Counted from the stretch's first letter, positions 1 to 8,763 are shown. The stretch: 64,000 bases of DNA from Zemynaea arenosa (GCF_004614185.1 NZ_SPVF01000106.1:1-64000), one strand, 5' to 3'. The notes: a model not told the origin generated them from the sequence alone. Numbers and translations: made by a program.

Positions 1-317
1 GCGCAGGGACCGCCCCCGGCCAGAGCGCTTACTGCCTTGCCTCGTCCGCGCCCGGGGCGCTGAGACAACTCGCGCCTCTGGTCAGCACCTACCCCGGCGA
101 CCGCGCCGCCGCATCGCTCCGCGCCGGTCGATGTTGGCTCCCTGGCCGCGCACCGGCGATGTGCGTACGCGGTGGCAGCGCACTTGACCTGTGCGCGTTG
201 GCGCTGACACACCCCCTGGAAACGCGCGCTTGCACCTCCCCGGTGCATAGCCCGGCATGCCGCAATGGCACGGCTCATGCTCAGGTAAAGTCATCTCCAT
301 TGCGCACGTCCGAAACC
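1..317. other. No gene assigned at window start
   Basis: No convincing gene was found here. The GC content is high and open frames on both strands are spurious in composition, rich in Arg, Pro and Ala. A frame open from base 2 to about 189 could be the tail of a gene that begins before the window, but its residue composition does not look like a folded protein. The reading frame of the following acetyltransferase extends back to 159, but that extension is also low-quality sequence. Confidence 0.4.
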
Positions 318-878
318 ATGAACATCGTCACCGTTACCCCAGCCATGCTCGCCGGGCGCACCAACGAGCTCTCCGCCCTGCTGATCGACTGCGTCCGCAA
401 TGGCTCCTCGGTCGGCTTCCTGCGCACCATCGACGCCGCTGAAGCCAGCGCCTACTGGGACGCCGTCCGCGCCGCGATGGAGTCAGGCTGCCGTGTCCTG
501 CTGATCGCCGAACACGCAGGCCAACTGCAAGGCACCGTGCAACTGGACTTCTGCCTCAAGCCCAATGGCGTCAACCGCGCCGAGATCCAGAAACTGATCG
601 TGCACACGAGCGCCCGCCGCCGTGGCGTGGCGGCAGCATTGATGACGAAAGAGGAAGATGTCGCCCGCGAACGCGGACGTGGATTGGTCTACCTGGACAC
701 GGAAGCCGGCAGCCCCGCCGAGGCTTTCTACCTCGCGCAAGGCTATACCTGCATCGGTGGCCTGCCGGAATACGCCTGTAGCCCCGATGGTGAATGGCGC
801 GCCAACGCCATCTACTATAAAACGCTGTTCACGCGCAGCGCAGAGAAGGACATGGACTCGCCCCGCGCCGCAGCGTAA
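318..878 (+). CDS. GNAT family N-acetyltransferase
   Basis: 186 residues. It is a Gcn5-related acetyltransferase expected to move an acetyl group from acetyl-CoA to an unidentified amine. The acetyl-CoA binding motif A is visible as the stretch VHTSARRRGVAAAL, preceded by the strand EIQKLIV and followed by the usual LYLDTEAGS/AEAFYLAQGY motif B. I chose the ATG at 318 because the protein from there starts with the normal first strand of the fold (MNIVTVTP). The frame is open to 159, but the extra 53 residues look non-coding. It stands alone, converging with the acyltransferase gene 5 bases downstream. The substrate cannot be read from sequence; these proteins often modify small molecules or antibiotics. 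Confidence 0.85.
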   Translation: MNIVTVTPAMLAGRTNELSALLIDCVRNGSSVGFLRTIDAAEASAYWDAVRAAMESGCRVLLIAEHAGQLQGTVQLDFCLKPNGVNRAEIQKLIVHTSARRRGVAAALMTKEEDVARERGRGLVYLDTEAGSPAEAFYLAQGYTCIGGLPEYACSPDGEWRANAIYYKTLFTRSAEKDMDSPRAAA

Positions 879-883
879 ACAGT

Positions 884-1573
884 TCAAGCCTGCATGCGCC
901 CCGCACCGGCAGGATCGTCACCGCGCGGCGGCGCCAGTTCGATCTTCGATTCCAGCTCGGGGAATTTGCCATGGTGGCCTTCGTACACCGCCCGAATGGC
1001 CGCCATATCCGTCTCCTGGTCGCCCGTGAGATCGAGATAATCGACCACTCCCCACTCCTTGCGCGGATAGTCGATGTACACCACCAGCAGCGGCACCTTG
1101 GCCGTCACCGCCAGGTGATAGAACCCGCTGCGCCAGTGCGGCTTGTAGCTACGCGTGCCCTCCGGCGCCAGCGCGAGCCAGAACCAGTCCGACTTCTTCA
1201 TCGTCTCGGCGAGCCGCGTGATGGCGCCACTGGCCGTCCCGCGTTCCACCGGCACCGCACCCCAGCTGCGCAGCACCGGCCCGATGGTCTTGCCCGCGAT
1301 CCCGCGGAACAGCTTCTCCTTGGCCAGCCAGCGGAACGGCAGCCCGATCGCCCACTTGCAGAACAGGCCCGTGAACACGTCCCAGTTGGAGGTGTGCGGA
1401 TAGACCACCACCACGCCGTGCGGACCGGGCAGCGACTTGAAGCGCAGGCGCCAGCCCAGCAGGTTCAGGATGCGCAAGGACAGCCGCTGCTGCCAGGTCG
1501 GCAGGTCCTGCGGGCGCAGATAATATTGATCAGAATTTTCCAAAATTGCAGTCCAGAAATACAGCGGCCGCAT
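884..1573 (-). CDS. Lysophospholipid acyltransferase family protein
   Basis: About 229 residues, in the PlsC-like glycerolipid acyltransferase family. The two diagnostic blocks are present: the catalytic HX4D motif HTSNWD near residue 72, and the glycerol-phosphate binding EGTR motif (APEGTRS). The expected role is transfer of an acyl chain to a lyso-glycerolipid at the inner membrane. Start choice is uncertain. The ATG at 1573 overlaps a perfect minus-strand TATAAT box (1572-1577), which would put the start inside its own promoter. A TTG at 1543, or one further in at 1477, may therefore be the true start. The gene is divergent from arsC. Substrate unknown. Confidence 0.8.
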   Translation of the reverse strand: MRPLYFWTAILENSDQYYLRPQDLPTWQQRLSLRILNLLGWRLRFKSLPGPHGVVVVYPHTSNWDVFTGLFCKWAIGLPFRWLAKEKLFRGIAGKTIGPVLRSWGAVPVERGTASGAITRLAETMKKSDWFWLALAPEGTRSYKPHWRSGFYHLAVTAKVPLLVVYIDYPRKEWGVVDYLDLTGDQETDMAAIRAVYEGHHGKFPELESKIELAPPRGDDPAGAGRMQA

Positions 1574-1607
1574 TATAGCGCGGGCGTTCGCACGGCTGGA
1601 AAAACCC

Positions 1608-1636
1608 TTGCGAGGGCACGCGCGGTGCGGTAAGGT
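1608..1636 (+). promoter_or_regulatory. Putative sigma-70 promoter of arsC
   Basis: A -35 like TTGCGA (1608-1613) is followed after 17 bases by a -10 like TAAGGT (1631-1636). Transcription would begin at about 1643, which is the arsC start codon, so the message may be leaderless. The AAGG inside the -10 could alternatively act as a ribosome binding site of a longer transcript. Confidence 0.4.
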
Positions 1637-1642
1637 CGCGCG

Positions 1643-1987
1643 ATGACCACGACCATCTATCACAACCCGCGCTGCAGCAACTCGCGCGAGACCCTGCAGC
1701 TGATCCGCGCTACCGGCATCGAGCCGTCGGTGATCGAGTACCTCGACCATCCGCCCACGCGCGACCAGCTGCGCGCGATGATCGCCAGCGCCGGCCTGAC
1801 AGTGCGCGAGGCGATGCGCACCAAGGAGCCCGAATACCTGCAGCTCGGCCTGGACAACGCCACCGACGAGCAGCTGCTGGACGCGATGATAGCCCACCCC
1901 ATCCTCATGAATCGCCCGTTTGTGGTGACCGAGAAGGGCGCCCGCCTGTGCCGCCCACCCGGCCTGGTGCGCGAAATCCTGCCCTGA
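1643..1987 (+). CDS. arsC: ArsC/Spx-type arsenate reductase (glutaredoxin-dependent)
   Basis: 114 residues, the normal length for the ArsC thioredoxin-fold family. The catalytic cysteine is Cys11 in the N-terminal block HNPRCSNSR, and the C-terminal arsenate-site region ILMNRPFVVTEKGARLCRPP is typical of ArsC. The family reduces arsenate to arsenite with glutathione and glutaredoxin in the cytoplasm. There is no arsB, acr3 or arsenic-type ArsR beside it: the ArsR gene that follows belongs to an AHSA1 pair. It is therefore an orphan, and a role as a general ArsC-like reductase remains possible. Divergent from the acyltransferase gene. Confidence 0.88.
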   Translation: MTTTIYHNPRCSNSRETLQLIRATGIEPSVIEYLDHPPTRDQLRAMIASAGLTVREAMRTKEPEYLQLGLDNATDEQLLDAMIAHPILMNRPFVVTEKGARLCRPPGLVREILP

Positions 1988-2005
1988 TTTTTTCACTGGA
2001 GCCGC

Positions 2006-2063
2006 TTGACTCCTCGTTTTGTGGGTGCTAGTTTACCGATAGGTTAATTAACCGATTGGTAAA
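2006..2063 (+). promoter_or_regulatory. Promoter with 32-bp palindromic operator
   Basis: A -35 TTGACT (2006-2011) lies 17 bases before a -10-like TAGTTT (2029-2034). From 2032 to 2063 there is a near-perfect 32-bp palindrome (28 of 32 positions symmetric), built from two ACCGATWGGT units around a central TTAATTAA. It covers the -10 and transcription start and ends 7 bases before the ArsR start codon. Inference: this is the autorepression operator of the ArsR protein. Confidence 0.65.
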
Positions 2064-2070
2064 GTCAAGT

Positions 2071-2451
2071 ATGGACGCGCATCCCGATCACCTCAGCCTC
2101 ACCTTCGCGGCCCTGGCCGACCCGACCCGTCGCGCCATCCTGGCCCGGCTGGCGGAAGGCGAGGCCTCCGTCTCGCAACTGGCCGAGCCCTTCGAGATGA
2201 GCATGCCCGCCGTGACCAAGCATCTCAAGGTTCTCGAACGGGCGCGCCTGATCTCGCGTACCCAGCACGCGCAGTACCGCCCCTGCAAGCTGGAGGCCGC
2301 GCCGCTGCGCGAGGCCACCGGCTGGATGGTGCAGTACCGTGAGCTGTGGGAGGACTCGCTGGACAAGATGGACGACTATCTCGCGGCGCTGCGGGCGCAG
2401 TCCGCGGCCCCTCATCGCAAGAAGAAGGAGACCAAACATGGCAAACGCTGA
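2071..2451 (+). CDS. ArsR/SmtB family transcriptional regulator
   Basis: 126 residues from the ATG at 2071. It is a winged-helix dimeric repressor: the block LADPTRRAILARLAEGEASV is the classic ArsR start, and SMPAVTKHLKVLERA is the recognition helix. There is no metal-binding ELCVCDL-type cysteine motif, so it is probably not a metal sensor. A TTG at 2056 could add five residues but lies inside the operator palindrome. The gene overlaps the next one by 14 bases; ArsR plus AHSA1 pairs of this kind are common in bacteria. A basic tail of Lys and Arg follows the folded domain and is partly the price of the overlap. Confidence 0.9.
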   Translation: MDAHPDHLSLTFAALADPTRRAILARLAEGEASVSQLAEPFEMSMPAVTKHLKVLERARLISRTQHAQYRPCKLEAAPLREATGWMVQYRELWEDSLDKMDDYLAALRAQSAAPHRKKKETKHGKR

Positions 2452-2953
2452 CACTGCATTCATCCTGCGCCGCACCTTCGATGCGCCGCGCGAACTGGTA
2501 TTCAAGATGCTGACCGAGGCTGAGCACCTCGCGCACTGGTGGGGGCCGAAGGGCTGCACCATCGCCATCAAACGCCACGAAGGGCAGCCGGGCGGCATCT
2601 TTCATTACCGGATGGATTTCGGCGGCGCGCCGGTCGATGGCATGTGGGGCCGCTTTGACTACGAGGAGATCGCGCCGCCACGCCGCGTGGTCTTCATCAA
2701 CGGCTTCGCCGACGAGGAGGGCGCACGCACGCGGGGCACGATGCTGCCCGTGTGGCCGCTGGAAGTGCGCAACACGGTGACGCTGGAAGAGCAGGGTGGC
2801 CGCACGGAGCTCACCCTGCATGCGGAGCCCATCGACGCCAGCCCGGCCGAAGTGGCGGCCTTCGTGGCGATGCACGCCTCGATGGCGCAGGGCTACGGCG
2901 GCAGCTTCGACGTGCTGGATGCGTATCTGGCGAAGCTGCCGTCGAAAGGTTAA
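2438..2953 (+). CDS. SRPBCC/AHSA1 domain protein
   Basis: 171 residues of the START-like fold with an Activator of Hsp90 ATPase homologue 1-like domain. Supporting features are the N-terminal strand FILRRTFDAPRELVFKML, the helix LAHWWGPKG and the C-terminal long helix ending in FDVLDAYLAKL. Such proteins form a deep hydrophobic ligand pocket; their ligand is generally unknown. An AAGGAG ribosome site at 2425-2430 sits 7 bases before the start, inside the end of the ArsR gene. Translation is therefore likely coupled and the pair is controlled from the palindromic operator at 2032-2063. Confidence 0.88.
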   Translation: MANADTAFILRRTFDAPRELVFKMLTEAEHLAHWWGPKGCTIAIKRHEGQPGGIFHYRMDFGGAPVDGMWGRFDYEEIAPPRRVVFINGFADEEGARTRGTMLPVWPLEVRNTVTLEEQGGRTELTLHAEPIDASPAEVAAFVAMHASMAQGYGGSFDVLDAYLAKLPSKG

Positions 2954-2972
2954 CGACGAACCCTAACGCGGA

Positions 2973-4028
2973 TCAGCCGAGGGCCGGATAGTCCGTGTAG
3001 CCCTCGTGCGACGCGTGGTAGAAGAACTCCGGCCGCGGCTCGTTCAGCGGCGCGTTTTCCTTCAGGCGGCGCGGCAGGTCCGGGTTGGCGATGAAGGCCC
3101 GGCCAAAAGCCACGGCATCGGCCTTGCCGTCTTTGATCAAGCGGTCGGCCTGTTCGCGGGTCAGCTTTTCGTTGGCGATGTAGACGCCGCCGAACTCGCG
3201 CTTGAGCAGCGGACCGAGGCTGTCGTCACCCACCGCCTCGCGGGCGCAGATGAAGGCGATACCACGCTTGCCGAGCTCCCGCGCCACATAGCCGAAGGTT
3301 TCCTGCGGCGTGGAGTCGCCCATGTCGTGCGAGTCGCGGCGCGGCGCCAGATGCATGCCGACGCGGTCCGCGCCCCACACCTCGATGCAGGCGTCCGTCA
3401 CTTCGAGCATCAGGCGCGCGCGGTTCTCGATCGAGCCGCCGTATTGGTCGGTGCGCTGGTTGGTGGAGTCCTGCAGGAACTGGTCCAGCAGGTAGCCGTT
3501 GGCGCCGTGGATCTCCACCCCGTCAAAGCCGGCGCGCTTGGCGTTTTCGGCGCCCTTGCGGTAGGCCGCCACCACGCCCGGGATCTCATCCAGTGCCAGC
3601 GCGCGCGGGGTTTCGTAGTCCTTGATCGGGCGGACCAGGCTCACGTGGCCCGCCGGGCGGATCGCGCTCGGCGCCACCGGCAGGTCGCCATTCAGGAAGA
3701 TCGGGTCCGAAATGCGGCCCACGTGCCACAGCTGCAGCACGATGCGGCCACCGGCGGCGTGCACCGCCTCGGTCACCTTCTTCCAGCCCGCGACCTGCTC
3801 GTCGGACCAGATGCCCGGCGTGTTGGCGTAGCCGACGCCCTGCGGCGTCACGGCCGTGGCTTCGGACAGGATCAGGCCCGCGCTGGCGCGCTGCACGTAG
3901 TACTCGACCATCAGGTCATTCGGCACGCGGCCTTCGCCCACGGCGCGCGACCGGGTCAGGGGCGCCATGATCACGCGGTTGGGCAGGGTGAGGGCACCCA
4001 CCTTCAGGGGTTCAAACAGTTTGGTCAT
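2973..4028 (-). CDS. Old yellow enzyme family alkene reductase
   Basis: 351 residues, an FMN-dependent NAD(P)H ene-reductase of the NemA/OYE class that reduces activated C=C bonds, nitro-esters or N-ethylmaleimide-like electrophiles. The N-terminal [13 protein letters not shown] is the usual FMN-binding start. The substrate-anchoring pair His174/Asn177 occurs in [10 protein letters not shown] with the proton donor Tyr179, and [11 protein letters not shown] follows as expected. The C-terminus carries the phosphate-binding [13 protein letters not shown]. It lies 14 bases after a divergent-family ArsR regulator on the same strand, so the two probably form an operon responding to reactive electrophiles. 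Confidence 0.92.
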   Translation of the reverse strand: MTKLFEPLKVGALTLPNRVIMAPLTRSRAVGEGRVPNDLMVEYYVQRASAGLILSEATAVTPQGVGYANTPGIWSDEQVAGWKKVTEAVHAAGGRIVLQLWHVGRISDPIFLNGDLPVAPSAIRPAGHVSLVRPIKDYETPRALALDEIPGVVAAYRKGAENAKRAGFDGVEIHGANGYLLDQFLQDSTNQRTDQYGGSIENRARLMLEVTDACIEVWGADRVGMHLAPRRDSHDMGDSTPQETFGYVARELGKRGIAFICAREAVGDDSLGPLLKREFGGVYIANEKLTREQADRLIKDGKADAVAFGRAFIANPDLPRRLKENAPLNEPRPEFFYHASHEGYTDYPALG

Positions 4029-4042
4029 TCTTGGCTCCGTCG

Positions 4043-4339
4043 TTACAGCTCGTTGTTCATATGCGCGCGGAAGGCGGCGATGGTCGCCTCGTCGCGCTTG
4101 AAGAAGATCCATTGGCCCACGCGCTGGGAAGTGACCAGGCCGGCCTTTTGCAGGGTCGCCAGGTGCGCGGACACGGTGGACTGCGACAACCCCGTGCGCT
4201 GGTCGATCATCCCGGCGCACACGCCAAAGTCGAGCGGATGGTGCTGGTGCGCGAAGTGCACTTCGGGCTCCTTCAGCCATTCGAGGATCTGGCGGCGCAC
4301 CGGATTGGCCAGTGCTTTGAGGATGGCGTCTATGTCCAT
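4043..4339 (-). CDS. ArsR family regulator of the ene-reductase operon
   Basis: 98 residues from the ATG at 4339. Winged-helix signature: [14 protein letters not shown] at the N-terminus and [21 protein letters not shown] as recognition helix and wing. A Cys at about residue 43 and several His residues ([16 protein letters not shown]) precede the DNA-binding helix; this could be a redox or metal sensing site, which is inference. It is the first gene of a two-gene unit with the old yellow enzyme, suggesting that it senses the electrophiles or quinones that the enzyme removes. Upstream in-frame residues are not conserved-looking and cross the putative operator. Confidence 0.87.
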   Translation of the reverse strand: MDIDAILKALANPVRRQILEWLKEPEVHFAHQHHPLDFGVCAGMIDQRTGLSQSTVSAHLATLQKAGLVTSQRVGQWIFFKRDEATIAAFRAHMNNEL

Positions 4340-4349
4340 GGGTCTTTTG

Positions 4350-4393
4350 TATATCGTCTTTCGACGAAATGCATATTGGGATCTTACGATATA
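4350..4393 (-). promoter_or_regulatory. Inverted repeats upstream of ArsR-ene reductase unit
   Basis: Two symmetric elements lie just before the ArsR start. A perfect pair TATATCGT (4350-4357) / ACGATATA (4386-4393) is separated by 28 bases. A compact TCGTC-TTTC-GACGA (4354-4367) is nested in the first arm. AT-rich sequence here suggests the promoter. Likely the binding site of the adjacent ArsR protein. Confidence 0.45.
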
Positions 4394-4423
4394 ACGGGCA
4401 AACGTGCAGAGCACGGCGCGATT

Positions 4424-5350
4424 TTACGTTTTTTGGGTGGCGGCGCCAGTGGGCGCGGCGGCGGCGGCGGCCTTCAGCTTGCCCGCGTACTGGTTGAGGG
4501 CGAGGCCCGCGAGCACCAGCAGGCCGGCCCCGGCCTCCCACCAGTGCAGCCCTTCATTGAGCAGGGCGGCGGCGCTGAGCAGTCCGACCACCGGCACCAG
4601 CAGGGTGAAAGGGGCGACCGTCGCCGCGGCGTACTTGCGCATCAGGACCGCCCAGATGCCGTAGCCGAAGATGGTGTTGGCGTAGGCCTGGAACAGCACC
4701 GCAAATATGGTCATGCCGTTGATGTGCTGCGCGGCCTGGGCCCACGCGTTCGCGCCTTCCATGAACCAGGACGCCAGCAGCAGCGGCGGCGTGGCGATCA
4801 GCGAGCCCCAGGCCACCAGCGACAGGGCATTCACGGCGCCCATCTTCTTGGTCGCGATGTTGGCCACGGCCCAGCAAAAGCCCGCCAGCACCACAAGAAC
4901 GAAGCCCGCCAGCGTGGCTTGGCCTTCCAGATTGAGCGCGACCACGCCCATGCCGCAGAACGCAACCAGCGCACCCGCGATCTGGGCCGGGTGCGGCCGC
5001 TCGCCCAGCATCAGCACCGCAAGGCCGATGGTGAAGAAGGCCTGCAGCTGGATCACCAGCGAGGCCAGGCCCGCGGGCAATCCGAGCTTGATCCCGATGA
5101 ACAGCAGCGCGAACACCAGCGCGAACTGGAAGGCGCCGTAGGTGGCGACCAGCGACCATTTCGTGTTCGGCCGCTTGACGAAGAACACCAGCGGCAGCGC
5201 CGCGAATACGAAGCGCAGGGCCGTGAACAGCACTGGCGGCAGTTCACGCAGCCCCAGTTTGATGACCACGAAGTTCACGCCCCACACGAGCACCACGCCC
5301 AGCGCGACGAGAATATCCGCAGGCGACATCGCGTGCTTGTTGGTCGACAT
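4424..5350 (-). CDS. EamA/DMT family exporter
   Basis: 308 residues with ten predicted membrane helices in two EamA repeats (roughly residues 10-145 and 155-290). The opening [20 protein letters not shown] and the helix [18 protein letters not shown] are typical of the EamA (YdeD-like) subgroup. Known members export O-acetylserine and cysteine; whether this one does is not shown by sequence. The start at 5350 is preceded by GGAGGAG on the minus strand. It is divergent from sugE, with both promoters in the 74-base gap. The C-terminus is an Ala-rich tail. Confidence 0.88.
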   Translation of the reverse strand: MSTNKHAMSPADILVALGVVLVWGVNFVVIKLGLRELPPVLFTALRFVFAALPLVFFVKRPNTKWSLVATYGAFQFALVFALLFIGIKLGLPAGLASLVIQLQAFFTIGLAVLMLGERPHPAQIAGALVAFCGMGVVALNLEGQATLAGFVLVVLAGFCWAVANIATKKMGAVNALSLVAWGSLIATPPLLLASWFMEGANAWAQAAQHINGMTIFAVLFQAYANTIFGYGIWAVLMRKYAAATVAPFTLLVPVVGLLSAAALLNEGLHWWEAGAGLLVLAGLALNQYAGKLKAAAAAAPTGAATQKT

Positions 5351-5409
5351 GGTGCTCCTCCGTGGATGGCGAACGGGGATTATCGCCAATCCGGGCAAAG
5401 TCTGCCGGG

Positions 5410-5418
5410 TGCTATACT
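5410..5418 (+). promoter_or_regulatory. Extended -10 promoter of sugE
   Basis: TGC-TATACT (5410-5418) is an extended -10 box. Transcription would start 6-7 bases further on, at the ATG at 5425, and the bases between are a T run with no purine-rich ribosome site. The message is therefore probably leaderless. Confidence 0.45.
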
Positions 5419-5424
5419 TTTTTT

Positions 5425-5748
5425 ATGACCTGGCTGATCCTCCTTGCCGCCGGACTGCTCGAATGCGTCTGGGCCGTGGCACTCAAGTACACCGAAGGCT
5501 TCACCCGCTGGCTTCCATCCACGATTACCATCGTTGCCATGACGGGCAGCGTGGTCCTGCTGGGGATTGCGATGCGCAATCTGCCGCTGGGAACTGCATA
5601 TGCCATCTGGACGGGGATCGGGACCGTCGGGACGGCGGTAGCGGGCATGGTGCTGCTGGGGGAGCCTGCGGGAGCGGTGCGGCTGGGATGCATCGCGCTG
5701 ATCGTGGCCGGGATCGTCGGCTTGAAGATGGTAACGCCGGCGGGCTGA
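5425..5748 (+). CDS. sugE: SMR family exporter, SugE/Gdx type
   Basis: 107 residues, four membrane helices, the standard size of small multidrug resistance proteins. Glu13 in the first helix ([15 protein letters not shown]) is the essential proton/cation-coupling residue, and the sequence W-T-G-I-G-T-V-G-T in helix 3 is typical of the Gdx/SugE branch. Gdx proteins export guanidinium in antiparallel dimers. No guanidine riboswitch precedes this gene, so the exact substrate stays open. Divergent from the EamA gene. Confidence 0.9.
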   Translation: MTWLILLAAGLLECVWAVALKYTEGFTRWLPSTITIVAMTGSVVLLGIAMRNLPLGTAYAIWTGIGTVGTAVAGMVLLGEPAGAVRLGCIALIVAGIVGLKMVTPAG

Positions 5749-5907
5749 CGATTCGGTTGCGGCTGCGGCCTGCGGGGTGTGGCCGGGGAGTGGCCACTGA
5801 TCTTTGGCGCGGTGCGAGGACCGGCCAGCCGCGCGCTGTGCCTTTTTCGGCGCCGGGCGCACGCCGAGTGCCAAGCCGCGCGCGCCGCCTCCACTTATCC
5901 TTTGTCC

Positions 5908-6864
5908 ATGCAGACCATTTCCATCATCGATTCCCACACCGGCGGCGAACCCACGCGGCTGATCCTGGACGGCGGCCCGGACCTCGGCCGTGGACCGCTG
6001 TCCGAACGCATGCGGGTGTTCCGCCGGGATTTTGACCGCTATCGCACCGCCACCGTGTGCGAGCCGCGCGGGTCGGACGTGCTGGTGGGCGCGCTGCTGT
6101 GCGAACCGCATGCTGCCGATTGCGTGGCAGGAGTCATCTTCTTCAACAACGTGGGCTATCTCGGAATGTGCGGGCATGGGACCATCGGCCTGGTGGCTTC
6201 CCTGGCCTATCTTGGCCGGATCGGACCGGGAACGCACCGCATCGATACGCCGGTCGGCGTGGTCGAAGCCACGCTGGCGGATGATGGCAGTGTGAGTATC
6301 GATAACGTGCCGTCCTGGCGTTCGCGCACCGGCGTGAGTGTTGACGTCGACGGCTTCGGCCGGGTGACAGGCGACGTGGCCTGGGGCGGCAACTGGTTCT
6401 TCCTCGTGGACGCGGATGCGCATGGGGTGGCGCTGGACGCCGCGCGCGTGGAAGCGCTGACCGCGTACACGGTGGCGATTGGCGAGGCGCTGGTCCGCGC
6501 GGGCGTAACGGGCGACGGCGGGGCGCTGATCGATCACATCGAGCTGTATGGGCGGTCGGCGTCGGGAGCGGATGCGCGCAACTTTGTACTCTGCCCCGGC
6601 AAGGCCTACGACCGTTCCCCTTGCGGTACCGGCACCAGTGCCAAGCTGGCCTGCCTCGCCGCGGACGGCGTCCTGGCCGAAGGCGCGATCTGGCGCCAGG
6701 AGAGCATCATCGGCAGCGTGTTCGAAGGATCGTATCGCCATGCAAGCGACGGCGATGCCGCGCGCATCCTGCCGACGATTCGCGGCCGGGCATGGGTCAA
6801 CAGTGAGGCCAGGCTGGTCATCGACCCGAGCGATCCGTTCGCGTGGAGCCTCACCGCGCGATGA
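5908..6864 (+). CDS. Proline racemase family protein, likely 4-hydroxyproline 2-epimerase
   Basis: 318 residues. The two catalytic cysteines of the proline racemase fold are both present: Cys88 in GMCGHGTIG and Cys239 in [14 protein letters not shown]. This Cys/Cys pattern fits racemases and 4-hydroxyproline epimerases rather than the Thr-containing hydroxyproline dehydratases. The N-terminal [10 protein letters not shown] block is also characteristic of the epimerase branch. The reaction would be 4R-hydroxy-L-proline to the D epimer, entering hydroxyproline catabolism, but no other pathway enzymes are adjacent. The stop overlaps the start of the next gene (ATGA), so a coupled EamA transporter may carry a related compound. 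Confidence 0.85.
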   Translation: MQTISIIDSHTGGEPTRLILDGGPDLGRGPLSERMRVFRRDFDRYRTATVCEPRGSDVLVGALLCEPHAADCVAGVIFFNNVGYLGMCGHGTIGLVASLAYLGRIGPGTHRIDTPVGVVEATLADDGSVSIDNVPSWRSRTGVSVDVDGFGRVTGDVAWGGNWFFLVDADAHGVALDAARVEALTAYTVAIGEALVRAGVTGDGGALIDHIELYGRSASGADARNFVLCPGKAYDRSPCGTGTSAKLACLAADGVLAEGAIWRQESIIGSVFEGSYRHASDGDAARILPTIRGRAWVNSEARLVIDPSDPFAWSLTAR

Positions 6865-7742
6865 TCACCCACCGCGCCGCGCTCACTGCCGCTCATATTG
6901 CGGCGGTGCTGTTTGGCCTGACCGGCATCTTCGGCGCGCTGATTCATGCCGATGCCACGGTCATCACCTCCGGACGCGCCGCCTTCGCGGTCCTGGCCCT
7001 CGGCCTGTACTCGTTGCTGCAACGCCGCTCGCTGCTGCGCGACATGACTGGCACGCGGCTCGCCACGCTGGCGGGCACCGGCCTGCTGCTCGCCGTTCAT
7101 TGGGTCACATTTTTCGTCGCAGTGAAAGTCGGCGGCGTGGCCGTTGCGACGCTGGGCTTCGCCAGCTTCCCCGCGTTCATCGCCTTGCTCGATATGGCGG
7201 TCTTCCGCGAGCGGATCGGCGCCGCCGAAGGCAAGCTGCTCGCGCTGGTGACTGCTGGCCTGGTGTTGGTCACCCCATCTTTTGATTTCGGCGACAAAGG
7301 AACAGTCGGATTGATGTGGGGCCTGGCGTCCGGCCTGTCGTTCGCCCTGCTGGCCATGGCCAACCGCCGTGCCACGCGCGGCATGGACCCGACCCAGGTC
7401 GCGTTCTGGCAGAACTTCGTGGTGACCGTTTTGGTGGTCCCGTTCGCGCTCACCAAACTGGCGGCGCCAGCGCCGGTGGACTGGCTCTATCTCGGCCTGC
7501 TCGGCATCTTTTGCACCGGTCTGTCGCAAACGCTGTTCGTGCGCAGCCTGGAAGGGCTGGACGCCCGAAGCGCCGGCATGATCATCGCTTTGGAGCCTGT
7601 GTACGCAATCGCCTGCGCCTGGTGGCTGTTCGGCGAACAGCCCTCCCTGCGAATGCTGGCGGGCGCCGCCCTCATTATCTTCGCCATCGTGCTGGCAGCT
7701 CGCGGCAAGCATGCCGCCGAGACGGTGGTCACCCAGCCTTAA
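6861..7742 (+). CDS. EamA/DMT family transporter
   Basis: 293 residues with ten hydrophobic helices and two EamA repeats. The start ATG at 6861 overlaps the stop of the epimerase gene by four bases, giving translational coupling. Conserved loop features include the [16 protein letters not shown] segment and the C-terminal [21 protein letters not shown], typical of DMT exporters. The direct coupling suggests transport of a substrate or product of the epimerase, an inference only. It converges on the aspartoacylase-like gene with six bases between stops. Confidence 0.87.
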   Translation: MITHRAALTAAHIAAVLFGLTGIFGALIHADATVITSGRAAFAVLALGLYSLLQRRSLLRDMTGTRLATLAGTGLLLAVHWVTFFVAVKVGGVAVATLGFASFPAFIALLDMAVFRERIGAAEGKLLALVTAGLVLVTPSFDFGDKGTVGLMWGLASGLSFALLAMANRRATRGMDPTQVAFWQNFVVTVLVVPFALTKLAAPAPVDWLYLGLLGIFCTGLSQTLFVRSLEGLDARSAGMIIALEPVYAIACAWWLFGEQPSLRMLAGAALIIFAIVLAARGKHAAETVVTQP

Positions 7743-7748
7743 AGAGAA

Positions 7749-8726
7749 TTACTCGTACCGCTCGAAATCGGGATTCGGCCGCGTCATGTAGTACCACTCA
7801 TGATTCGCCTTCGCATTCGTATCCGGGAACAGGATGCGTCCGTCGAACTCCGCATGCACCGGCGACCCATCTGCCCGCACCCCGATCTGGTCACCGGCCT
7901 TCACCGGGTCAAAGCTCGCCCACGTTTTCACAAACCGGTCATCGTCGTGCAGCTTGTCGTGCACTTCGACCATCGACAGCGCTTCCATCTGATCCAGCGG
8001 GATTGGCTCCGGCGCGGGCGCATCGATGACGCCCAGGTGCGCCAGCGTATTCATGATGGCGCGGTAAGCCACCTCCGGCGCCTGCGGGTCCGCATGCTGG
8101 CCGCATTCCAGCGTCAGCGCATAGCCGCCTGTCGAACGCATGAACTCCGTGGTGCCCACTCCGTAGCGCAGCTGCAGTTCCAGGTCCAACCCATCGCCCC
8201 CTTTCGCGCGCCGCTTGACGCCCGCGCCGTAGGTGGCCAGCCATCCGTCCACGAAACGGCGCACGCCCAGCACCCGCGCCAGCGCGCGTTCCTTCTGCGC
8301 ATGCTCGAACGGCTGCAGCAGACCGCCATTGTTGCGCGGCCCGACCATCACGAACGGTTCGCTTTGTGCATTGAAGGAGTGCAGGTCCAGCAGCACTTCA
8401 TGCTGCGCGAGCAAAGGGCACAGCCAGTTGGCGATATGGTCCTCGAAGTCCTGCGGGTTCTCGTTCGGGAACAGGTTGCGGTTCAGGTTGCGGTCGCCCG
8501 CGCGCTGGCCCAGCTGATAGGCCAGCGGATTGGTGATCGGGACAAAGGTCACGCTCCCTGCCGCCACCGTCAGCGCGCCGGAGTCGATCTGCTCCATCAC
8601 GCGCAGGATGCCCTTGGTGCCCGCCGTCTCGTTGCCATGCACGGCGCCGGTGACGATCAGTTTCACGCCGGGGCGCAGGCCGGTGTAGTTCACGGATTTG
8701 AATTGCATCTTGTTCGGAGAGCTCAT
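7749..8726 (-). CDS. Succinylglutamate desuccinylase/aspartoacylase family hydrolase
   Basis: 325 residues, a zinc carboxypeptidase-like (M14-related) fold. Zinc ligands are visible as His30 and Glu33 in the VHGNETAG block and a His in LLDLHS at about residue 117. The phosphate/carboxylate-binding pair is DRNLNRNLFP, and the catalytic Glu is in TLECGQH. A C-terminal beta domain follows (about residues 245-325). Such enzymes cleave N-acyl amino acids to free amino acid plus acid. The exact substrate is not evident. It appears monocistronic. Confidence 0.87.
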   Translation of the reverse strand: MSSPNKMQFKSVNYTGLRPGVKLIVTGAVHGNETAGTKGILRVMEQIDSGALTVAAGSVTFVPITNPLAYQLGQRAGDRNLNRNLFPNENPQDFEDHIANWLCPLLAQHEVLLDLHSFNAQSEPFVMVGPRNNGGLLQPFEHAQKERALARVLGVRRFVDGWLATYGAGVKRRAKGGDGLDLELQLRYGVGTTEFMRSTGGYALTLECGQHADPQAPEVAYRAIMNTLAHLGVIDAPAPEPIPLDQMEALSMVEVHDKLHDDDRFVKTWASFDPVKAGDQIGVRADGSPVHAEFDGRILFPDTNAKANHEWYYMTRPNPDFERYE

Positions 8727-8763
8727 ACGGGGCAGAGAGGAGTGATTGCGGGGCGCCGTTATT

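Noticed and set aside
159-317. N-terminal extension of the GNAT protein
   Set aside because: The extra residues do not fit the fold; ATG at 318 starts the first strand directly.
1643-2953. Arsenic resistance operon
   Set aside because: arsC is followed by an ArsR without metal-binding cysteines that is paired with AHSA1; there is no arsenite pump.
5351-5424. Guanidine riboswitch before sugE
   Set aside because: Two weak stem-loops are possible, but neither shows the ACGR loops of the mini-ykkC class nor the ykkC core, and the predicted transcript starts at the ATG.
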